A program made the translations under genes and the position numbers. A stretch of DNA of 16,478 nucleotides from CAYNFP01 sp964492595 (GTDB lineage: Bacteria > Bacillota_I > Bacilli_A > RF39 > UBA660), in NCBI GenBank assembly GCA_964492595.1, contig CAZBKY010000017.1, forward strand, positions 1 through 16,478. Direction: 5' to 3'. This document shows, piece by piece, positions 1-6,432 of the stretch (position 1 is its first letter; each line of letters starts with the position of its first letter). The notes under the pieces are model-generated. The model made no database searches, had not been told where the DNA came from, and was given only the letters and a program-made list of their open reading frames with translations.

Positions 1-1652
1 ACTTTATTTTCTGACCAATAATCTATATTATCATTTAAATAATTTCTATTTTTTAAATTAGTCATAATATCAATATAAAGTAATTTATCTTCTTTCTTTA
101 TCTTTTTACTTAACCTGATTTTATGAGCAAGTTTGTATAAAATAAATATCAAAACCGCAAGCAAAAATATAATATACATAATGTTTTTTATTATGAAACT
201 TAATATAACATTATTTCTTGCATCTCCATAAAGTTTTTGTGTGCTTATACTTCTCATTTCATTATCACTTTTTAATGTGATATAGAAATTGAATAACGTG
301 TTGAATGAAGTGTTTTTATTATTAAGTAGGAAGTTATTTTCTACAGGAATAATATCTGTATATTTAATTACATAATTTTTAAATTGTTTATTTTTATAAT
401 AATCATAAAATTCTTTTTCCACTATTATAACTGAAGTTCTATCAATATTTTTGAATAATTCTTTTTCTGTATCATAAACTTTTACATTAAATAATTTTTT
501 AGATTTCATAATTGATGTTAAATTCATTCTAGGCAGCATTATCACTTTAGATTCAGCTAAGGTACTTAATGTTTCCAAAGTCTTTGGATTATCGGCATGA
601 GTTAAGACAACATACTCTCCTGTGTTGAATTTTGTTGAAGGAACATAATTTGTGGCTCCTAGAGAATAGTAATTAGCAACAATATCTACCTTTTTACGAT
701 TAAGTGCGATTACAAGATCATCTATAGATTTATATGATACATACTTATATGTAACTCCTGTGAAATCAGAAAATTCAGTCAAATAAGCACTTGATAATCC
801 AGTAAAAGTATTATTAATAATTCCTTCAAAGGGAAGATTATTTACATAACCGACAACATAATCATCATTTATTATTTGACTTTTTTCAAGTTCTGTATAA
901 TTTTTAGTCTTATAATAAAGATTTACCAAATGTTCGCTTCTTTTTTCATCAGATTTTTTACTCCATCTTGTATAAAATCTCTTCATTATCCCATTTAATT
1001 CTTCATTTTCGGATAAATTCAAAGAATAAAAAGCATTAAAACCATCGATATGGTAATTAATATTATAATTTTCATTTAATATATCATTCATTGCTGAGTA
1101 TAAAGAAACTATAGCTACCGAAACATCCTGAGAAGCAAGCCCCACTTTCAAATCTTCAAAAGTCTGATAACCTTTGTATGTTATAGAACTATAATCACTC
1201 AAATACTGTTTTACAACATTTAAGTCACTACTTAAAATTCCAACTGACATATTTTCAATTGAATCTAAAGATATTATATCTCTTTTTTCTTTAGAAATAA
1301 TAACATAATGGTCTTTATAAAAGGTTATAGAACTATCTTCGTTATTTTTTAAAACCATTCCATAATCCGCTGACTTTTCATAAATTATATTAAAAGATAT
1401 ATTTGTATCTTTCTTAAGAGCTTCTAAATAATCATAAAAAACTCCAGAACCATTATAAGAGAATACAGGCAGCTGGCTTTGAACATAAATGTCCACTACA
1501 TTATTTACATTTTCATTTATCCATTTTTTTTCAGAATACGTATAGTTTGTATTATTGTTTATATAATAGAAAACAGCAAAAATAGATAAACTCACTCCAA
1601 AAAGTCCTCCAAATATAAAACCTAATAATTTCTTTTTTTTATTTTTTTTCAT
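1..1652 (-). CDS. Membrane sensor diguanylate cyclase with tandem solute-binding-like lobes (3' end off window)
   Basis: Open reading frame from ATG at 1652 to the left edge without a stop, about 550 residues visible. SD AAAAGG sits 7 nt upstream, inside the end of the preceding gene, leaving only 3 nt between the genes. Layout: N-terminal membrane segment (about 7-30); two successive extracytoplasmic lobes resembling SBP_bac_3 domains (about 45-280 and 285-480; the second opens with YVVGYVNNLPFEG); a second membrane segment (about 489-511); a basic linker; then DIMTNLKNRNYL at 528-539. That motif matches the D-x-(L/M)-T-x-L-x-N-R start of GGDEF domains, so the rest of the cyclase should lie beyond the edge. 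Inferred role: an extracellular small ligand sensed outside controls c-di-GMP synthesis inside. Whether the GGDEF catalytic loop is intact cannot be seen. The architecture is well supported; the ligand is unknown. Confidence 0.82.
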   Translation of the reverse strand, partial: MKKNKKKKLLGFIFGGLFGVSLSIFAVFYYINNNTNYTYSEKKWINENVNNVVDIYVQSQLPVFSYNGSGVFYDYLEALKKDTNISFNIIYEKSADYGMVLKNNEDSSITFYKDHYVIISKEKRDIISLDSIENMSVGILSSDLNVVKQYLSDYSSITYKGYQTFEDLKVGLASQDVSVAIVSLYSAMNDILNENYNINYHIDGFNAFYSLNLSENEELNGIMKRFYTRWSKKSDEKRSEHLVNLYYKTKNYTELEKSQIINDDYVVGYVNNLPFEGIINNTFTGLSSAYLTEFSDFTGVTYKYVSYKSIDDLVIALNRKKVDIVANYYSLGATNYVPSTKFNTGEYVVLTHADNPKTLETLSTLAESKVIMLPRMNLTSIMKSKKLFNVKVYDTEKELFKNIDRTSVIIVEKEFYDYYKNKQFKNYVIKYTDIIPVENNFLLNNKNTSFNTLFNFYITLKSDNEMRSISTQKLYGDARNNVILSFIIKNIMYIIFLLAVLIFILYKLAHKIRLSKKIKKEDKLLYIDIMTNLKNRNYLNDNIDYWSENK

Positions 1653-1655
1653 AAA

Positions 1656-2135
1656 TTAACCTTTTGTCCAAACAACAATAGAAGATTTTGAATTTTTATA
1701 TCCCCAAATAGGATATAATTTATTTTCTGTCGAAGATGATTCTTCTTTACTACATTTAACTATAAACTGTATGTCATAATAATTTTTCGCATCATCTGGA
1801 AATTTTTCCAATGCTTTAAGAGCTAACGTTTTAGCATTTTCTTTTAAGATTACTTCGCTTAAGTCAATTGTTAAATAAATAATCTTTCCACTTGTTTTTA
1901 AAGTGACATCATCAACTTCATTAGATGTATATATACTTTTAATTTCTGAAACAAGATTACTATCTAGCTTATGTTTACTTATATCATCAAGTCTATCTCC
2001 ATATTTAGTATTGTTATTAGCCCCATAAAAATATTTAAAAAGTGCTATAACTATCAATATAAAACAAATTATTAAAATAGATCCAAGCAAAATAAGGATT
2101 TTATTATTCTTTAATTTATTTTTAATATTCTTCAT
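1656..2135 (-). CDS. Small membrane-anchored protein of unknown function
   Basis: 159 residues. A basic N-terminus (about 1-11) is followed by one strongly hydrophobic segment (about 12-35) with no lipobox, then a mostly hydrophilic domain of about 120 residues, so it is probably a type II anchored protein with its domain outside. Recognisable stretches are YGDRLD (about 45-50), a beta-like KIIYLTIDL, an amphipathic helix ENAKTLALKALEKF, YYDIQF and YPIWGYK near the C-terminus. I have an impression that similar short proteins occur in gut Bacilli, but I cannot name a family. Start: ATG with GGAGG 4 nt upstream. It lies 3 nt before the sensor-diguanylate cyclase gene and has its own promoter in the gap after ligA, so the two are probably co-transcribed. 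A part in the same signalling unit, for example as an accessory or ligand-handling protein, is only inference. Confidence 0.75.
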   Translation of the reverse strand: MKNIKNKLKNNKILILLGSILIICFILIVIALFKYFYGANNNTKYGDRLDDISKHKLDSNLVSEIKSIYTSNEVDDVTLKTSGKIIYLTIDLSEVILKENAKTLALKALEKFPDDAKNYYDIQFIVKCSKEESSSTENKLYPIWGYKNSKSSIVVWTKG

Positions 2136-2153
2136 CTTTCCTCCGGTTATTAC

Positions 2154-2182
2154 ATTATACTACAGAATCAATAAGTTTTCTA
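2154..2182 (-). promoter_or_regulatory. Sigma-A-type promoter for the small membrane protein/sensor operon
   Basis: On the minus strand, TAGAAA (2177-2182), a 17-nt spacer and a perfect TATAAT (2154-2159). The expected start is near 2147, right next to the GGAGG of the 159-residue gene, giving a leader of about 12 nt. It lies in the gap after ligA, so the downstream pair need not depend on the ligA promoter. Confidence 0.6.
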
Positions 2183-2190
2183 TAAAGTTG

Positions 2191-4158
2191 TTATAGATTT
2201 AAATTAGCCTTTAACTTTTCTTCTGTCCATATCATTATATTATATTCCTTAGCTTTATCATATTTACTTCCAGGGTTTTCACCGACTATAACTATATCTG
2301 TCTTTTTTGATACTGCATCTATAACTTCCCCACCTTTAGATTCTATAACTCTTTTTAATTCTTCTCTTGGATATTCTGCAAAAGATCCGGTTATAACGAA
2401 CTTCTTATGAACTATATTTTCATCTATATTTTCTTCAGATGCAAGATACTTCATATTCAGACCGATTTTCTTTAATTCTTCTAATTTTTTTAAATTTTCT
2501 TCATTTTTAAAATATTCAATTATATTATTTACCAAAATATCGCCTATATCATAAATGTTAATTAACTCTTCTTCAGTTGCTTTAACTAAATTATTCATAT
2601 TTTTAAATTTCTTACAAAGTGTTTTAGCTGTTTTAGCTCCCACGCCAGAAATACCCAGACCAAAAATAAGCCTTTCTAAAGATTGACCTTTACTTAATTC
2701 TATACTTTCCATCAAATTATTTACACTTTTCATCCCAAAACCTTCTAAAGATATAAGTTCTTCTTTAGCATTATTTAAATTGTATATATCTTTAAATGTT
2801 TTGATAAAACCTAAATTATAAAAGTCTTCAATAATTCTTTCTCCAAGGCCTTCTATATCCATTGCATTTCTGCTGACAAAATGAATAAGCTTCTCTATAT
2901 TTCTTGCTGGACATTCATTATTTGGACAAAATATTACAGTCAAATCCTCTTTTTTCTCTAACTTACTTGAGCATATAGGACACTCACTAATCATTTTAAA
3001 ATTTTTAACATTATTTCTTCTTGTATAATCAACTTTAACAACTTCGGGAATTACATCACCAGCTTTTCTAATATAGACATAGTCGCCGATTTTAATATCT
3101 TTTTTTGTAACATAATCTTCATTATGAAGAGTAGCTCTTGAAATCGTACTTCCCTGAACTTTTACAGGCTCTAATATAGCATTAGGCGTAACTGAGCCGG
3201 TTCTTCCAACAGTAAATATTATATCTTTTAATTTTGTTATTACTTCTTCAGGAGGAAATTTATATGCGGTTGCCCATTTTGGAACTTTAACAGTAAATCC
3301 CAGTTCTTTTTGATCGTTTATATCATTAACTTTTATTACTATTCCATCTATTTCGTAATCTAAAGATGACCTTTTTAAAGACCATACATCAACATACTCT
3401 TTTACTTCTTCAATGTTTTTACAAAGTTTTATATTAGAATTAACTTTAAATCCCAAGTTTTTCATATATTCAAGAGTTTCATAATGAGTTTTAAATTCCG
3501 TAAGAGGATAGTGGTACATAAAGTTATCAAGTTTTCTACTAGAGGTAACTCCGCTATCAAGCTGTCTTATACTTCCGGCCGCGGCATTTCTGGGATTTTG
3601 AAATAAAGGAGTTCCCTCTTTTTTTCTTATTTTATTTAAGCCCTCAAAACTTTTTTTACTCATAAAAACTTCGCCGCGTACAGTGATATCAACATTTTCA
3701 GTTAATTTCAAGGGAATTGAAGATACTGTTTTTGCATTATGGGTAATATCTTCTCCAACCACCCCATCTCCTCTAGTCGCAGCTTTAAAAAGAATTCCAT
3801 TTTTATATTCTATTGATACAGCTAAACCATCTATTTTTAGCTCACAAACATATTCTGGATTTTCAACAATTTTTCTAATTCTTTTATCAAATTCATCTAT
3901 ATCATTTTTATTAAATACATTGCTTAGGCTAAGCATCTGAACATTATGCTCCACCTTTTCAAATTCTTCTATAATGAACCCGCCAACTCTGTTAGTGGGA
4001 GAATCCTCTTTTTTATATTCAGGATATTTTTCTTCCAAAAGAATAAGTTCACGCATTAGTTCATCCCACTCTGCATCACTTACACTTGGATTATCTAAAG
4101 TATAATATTCATAATTATATTTATTTAAAAGTTCAACTAGTTCATTAATTCTATCCAT
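2191..4158 (-). CDS. ligA: NAD+-dependent DNA ligase LigA
   Basis: 655 residues, slightly shorter than the usual 660-670. Seals nicks during replication and repair using NAD+. Visible domains in order: Ia NAD+-binding region (YYTLDNPSVSDAEWDEL, about 18-34); adenylation domain with the AMP-accepting Lys in KIDG (K108, D110); RGDGVVGEDIT (129-139); NPRNAAAGS (188-196) and the EIDGIVIKV motif (269-277); OB fold with VGRTG; a four-Cys zinc finger C393, C396, C411, C416; helix-hairpin-helix repeats with GLGISGVGAKTA (about 500-511); and a C-terminal BRCT domain (about 584-655) with VITGSF. All main motifs are present, so it should be active. ATG at 4158 has AAGGTG 7 nt upstream. The common pcrA neighbour is absent; ligA is first in its transcript with its own promoter, divergent from the Fic gene. 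Confidence 0.98.
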   Translation of the reverse strand: MDRINELVELLNKYNYEYYTLDNPSVSDAEWDELMRELILLEEKYPEYKKEDSPTNRVGGFIIEEFEKVEHNVQMLSLSNVFNKNDIDEFDKRIRKIVENPEYVCELKIDGLAVSIEYKNGILFKAATRGDGVVGEDITHNAKTVSSIPLKLTENVDITVRGEVFMSKKSFEGLNKIRKKEGTPLFQNPRNAAAGSIRQLDSGVTSSRKLDNFMYHYPLTEFKTHYETLEYMKNLGFKVNSNIKLCKNIEEVKEYVDVWSLKRSSLDYEIDGIVIKVNDINDQKELGFTVKVPKWATAYKFPPEEVITKLKDIIFTVGRTGSVTPNAILEPVKVQGSTISRATLHNEDYVTKKDIKIGDYVYIRKAGDVIPEVVKVDYTRRNNVKNFKMISECPICSSKLEKKEDLTVIFCPNNECPARNIEKLIHFVSRNAMDIEGLGERIIEDFYNLGFIKTFKDIYNLNNAKEELISLEGFGMKSVNNLMESIELSKGQSLERLIFGLGISGVGAKTAKTLCKKFKNMNNLVKATEEELINIYDIGDILVNNIIEYFKNEENLKKLEELKKIGLNMKYLASEENIDENIVHKKFVITGSFAEYPREELKRVIESKGGEVIDAVSKKTDIVIVGENPGSKYDKAKEYNIMIWTEEKLKANLNL

Positions 4159-4181
4159 TTTTTCACCTTTTTTATATTATT

Positions 4182-4210
4182 ATTATACAATGATAAATGA
4201 GTTTTATAAA
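4182..4210 (-). promoter_or_regulatory. Sigma-A-type promoter of ligA
   Basis: On the minus strand, TTTATA (4205-4210), a 17-nt spacer and a perfect TATAAT (4182-4187). The predicted start is near 4175, giving a leader of about 17 nt that contains the AAGGTG ribosome site of ligA. Confidence 0.6.
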
Positions 4211-4332
4211 GTTTTTTGTGCTTGTTTTTTTAATAATTTGATGATAAAGTTTAGATATAAGAATTAGATATTAACTTCACAATATATATTTACAAGTTCA
4301 AATTTAAAGAAAGATTAAAGAAAAGAGGTAAA

Positions 4333-5011
4333 ATGCAAAACAAATATAATTTAACAAGAGAACAAAACATTTTTATTGCAAAAAGAAATATAGTTGACTA
4401 TATATGGAAAAATGCCACTTTAGAGGGAATTGGCATTACATATCCAGAAACACAGGCAATATATGATGGCGGGATGGTTAATAACTTAACAGTTGATGAG
4501 GTAATTGCAATAAATAATTTAAAATATGCCTGGCAATTTATTTTAGAAAATGAAGAAAAAAGTTACAATTATAAATTATTATGTGATCTTCATAAATTAG
4601 TCGCGGAGAAATTAGTAATCCAGGAAAATTAAGAACTACATCAGTCAATATTGGCGGGACTGAATGGAAGCCTCAGTTTCCTATTGAAAGAGAGATAAAA
4701 GAAGAACTGGAAAACATTTTAAAACAAGAAAATAAATCTAAAACTGAAATTGCCATTGAAATAATGCTATGGANNNNNNNNNNAGAAGACAAATGTTTTT
4801 GGATGGCAATAAAAGAGTGGGTATGTTATTTTCAAATAAATTAATGATAGACAACGGATGCGGAATAATAACTATATCTAAAGAAAATCAGGCAGCATTT
4901 TTTACAAAATTAATAAAGTTTTATGAAACAAATGATATGGAAGATATTAAAAAATGGATATATGATACAAGTATTGATGGTATCAATTTAAACGAGAATG
5001 ACACGAAATAA
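4333..5011 (+). pseudogene. Fic-family protein, interrupted (one frameshift plus assembly gap)
   Basis: Three reading-frame segments form one Fic-like protein of about 225 residues. Segment 1 (4333 to about 4600) has the inhibitory-helix-like NATLEGIGITYPET (27-40) and the N-terminal Fic helices. It runs to a stop at 4630-4632 only because the frame is lost: restoring one base near 4602-4605 joins LHKLVA to GEISNPGKLRTTSVNIGGT in the next frame. Segment 2 runs into ten Ns at 4774-4783. Segment 3 has the core motif RRQMFLDGNKRVG and ends at 5011. Fic proteins usually transfer AMP to target hydroxyls using the His of HxFx(D/E)GN; here Gln takes the His position, as I recall for one Fic subfamily, so activity and chemistry are unclear. 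Both defects fall in one gene beside unresolved sequence, so assembly error is as likely as true decay. SD GAGG precedes the ATG. Confidence 0.75.
4774..4783. other. Assembly gap (10 N)
   Basis: A run of ten Ns inside the Fic-like gene. Reading frames on the two sides do not agree across exactly 10 nt. Comparing the expected Fic sequence (IMLW, about two residues, RRQMF) suggests about 5 missing bases, so the 10 Ns look like a placeholder rather than a measured length. Confidence 0.95.
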
Positions 5012-5070
5012 CTTCAAAAAATATACTTCCTAAAAACCTGTAATTTTATAAATAATTGATTTTTTTATTT

Positions 5071-5099
5071 TAGACTTTTTCTTAAAATTTTAGTAAAAT
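5071..5099 (+). promoter_or_regulatory. Probable promoter of the HNH-like gene
   Basis: TAGACT (5071-5076), a 17-nt spacer and TAAAAT (5094-5099). The start would be near 5106, right at the GAGGGTGG ribosome site preceding the ATG at 5123. It matches consensus at 4/6 and 5/6 positions, in very AT-rich DNA. Confidence 0.45.
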
Positions 5100-5122
5100 T
5101 AAAATGAGGGTGGTTTTAAAAA

Positions 5123-5647
5123 ATGAGTAATAAGCCAAAAAGAAAAAATTATAGCAAAAGTGATTTGACTAACTATTTAGATAGGGAACTCCAGGCGATG
5201 ATCCGGGGGGGGCAGAAGAGGCCTTTTAAATATGAATTAATTGCGTTTATGGCTATGAAGTGGCATCTTGATAACGCTGATTTTTTAGGGTTTGAGCTGA
5301 TGGAGGGAGAAACATTTTCATACCACCATACAAGAGTTAAAAAGTGCGAAGGTGGACCGATTACAGTATATAATGGCTCTGTGCTGGCAAGATATTCATC
5401 TCATCCTTTCTATCACACAGTATACGATTACGATAAAGATAGAGGAATAGCTTTAAGAGAAATTCTTATAGAAATAAATGATCAGGTATCACCACCTACA
5501 AGAAATCAACTAATTAGAGCAGATGAAATATTCAAGTCTTTTGAAAGAGAATACTGTGGATATAGAAGTGTAAAAAATGAACCCTTAATAAAAGAATGTT
5601 ATACAAGAAGATTAATACAAAAAAATGCTTATTATTTTTACAAATAA
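5123..5647 (+). CDS. HNH-like putative nuclease, orphan
   Basis: 174 residues, no signal peptide or membrane segment. The central stretch fits the spacing of an HNH/beta-beta-alpha-metal nuclease: YHH (67-69), a GG turn (77-78), NGSVL (84-88) and SHPFYH (93-98), giving H-x14-N-x13-H, without zinc-binding Cys pairs. If real, H69 would be the general base and N84/H98 would order the metal site. The N-terminus is Lys-rich, as expected of a nucleic-acid binder. The start is supported by GAGGGTGG upstream. Codons 25-34 are oddly GC-rich and include eight consecutive G (5205-5212), which suggests foreign origin or a slippage tract. The last 36 nt overlap the convergent SDR gene. It could instead be a degenerate or non-catalytic relative; the family call rests only on motif spacing. 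Confidence 0.45.
   Translation: MSNKPKRKNYSKSDLTNYLDRELQAMIRGGQKRPFKYELIAFMAMKWHLDNADFLGFELMEGETFSYHHTRVKKCEGGPITVYNGSVLARYSSHPFYHTVYDYDKDRGIALREILIEINDQVSPPTRNQLIRADEIFKSFEREYCGYRSVKNEPLIKECYTRRLIQKNAYYFYK
5205..5212 (+). repeat. G8 homopolymer in coding sequence
   Basis: Eight consecutive G within codons 28-30 (CGG GGG GGG; Arg-Gly-Gly) of the HNH-like gene. Long G tracts are rare in DNA this AT-rich. A change of one base would truncate the protein soon after residue 30. Confidence 0.9.
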
Positions 5648-6391
5648 TGCTTGAAAGAAAGGCGCTTTATATATAAATTTTGGTTTTTCACTAATGATTG
5701 CGTCTTCGATTTTTTCAGCTATCGAACTTAAATCTCTATGCTCAAGGAATCTTAAAAATCTAGATTCTTTTTTTCTTATTTTTCCTATCTTGTGTTTAAA
5801 ATAATTGCTTTTATTCATATAATCATATTTATTTTCCATCATTTGTGCATTAAATCCTGTTTTATATAAACCAGGTTCTATCAAACATACTTTTATATTT
5901 TTATTAACATATTTTAATTCTTTTTTTAAAGATATGGCTAAAGATATTAATGAGGCTTTAGTCGAAGAATATATACCCATAAATTCTATTGGTAGAATGC
6001 CCGCAAGTGAGGATGTAATTATAATTCTTCCAAACCCGAAATCCACCATATTTTTTATAGCTTCTTTTATTAAATTGATATTACCAAATACATTGACATC
6101 ATAGCTTTCTTTTATTTTTGAAATAGGTATATCTAAAATACTTCCTCCCTGTCCTATCGCAGCATTTAAATACAATATATTTATATTATAATTTTTAAGT
6201 TTTTTTATATCTTTGGTATCGGTAATATCAAGTTTTAACACCTCAATATTAGAATATAATTTTAATTTATCTTTTGTATGAATTAACTCTTCGTTTGTAT
6301 GAACACCTAGATATATTTTATTATTTACACTTAACCTTTTAGCCACTTGCACTCCAATGCCGCTGGATGCACCTGTTATCAATATGTTCAC
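5612..6391 (-). CDS. Short-chain dehydrogenase/reductase (SDR)
   Basis: A classical SDR oxidoreductase of 259 residues from the start chosen here (numbering below counts from an alternative GTG at 6400, three codons longer). TGASSGIG (9-16) forms the dinucleotide-binding loop; DIT (58-60) follows the third strand; NAA (79-81) stands for the NNAG motif; N103, S130/S131 and Y144-x3-K148 form the catalytic set; PG (176-177) follows. The substrate is unknown. Start choice: AGGTGA (6397-6402) overlaps the upstream GTG, so that GTG is part of the ribosome site; GTG at 6389-6391, 5 nt downstream, is the better start. It follows the Ca2+ ATPase gene by about 40 nt on the same strand, so they are probably one transcript. 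The C-terminus stops at ISIFLY, seemingly 10-20 residues short of what SDRs of this type often have, and overlaps the convergent HNH-like gene by 36 nt. Confidence 0.88.
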   Translation of the reverse strand: MNILITGASSGIGVQVAKRLSVNNKIYLGVHTNEELIHTKDKLKLYSNIEVLKLDITDTKDIKKLKNYNINILYLNAAIGQGGSILDIPISKIKESYDVNVFGNINLIKEAIKNMVDFGFGRIIITSSLAGILPIEFMGIYSSTKASLISLAISLKKELKYVNKNIKVCLIEPGLYKTGFNAQMMENKYDYMNKSNYFKHKIGKIRKKESRFLRFLEHRDLSSIAEKIEDAIISEKPKFIYKAPFFQALFVKIISIFLY

Positions 6392-6432
6392 AAAAATCAC
6401 CTATTATTTATTATTAACAAAAAGTGAATACT

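Noticed and set aside
3683..3940. Open frame on the plus strand inside ligA
   Set aside because: Antisense shadow of a gene with full DNA ligase motifs; no ribosome site or domain.
4333..5647. Fic plus HNH-like gene as a toxin-antitoxin or defence pair
   Set aside because: The HNH-like gene has its own promoter and a 111-nt gap, and the Fic gene is interrupted; nothing shows a functional link.
5615..5650. Hairpin with T tract reading toward the SDR 3' end
   Set aside because: It looks like a minus-strand terminator, but it lies before the SDR stop codon, so it would cut the message inside the gene; probably chance in AT-rich overlapping sequence.
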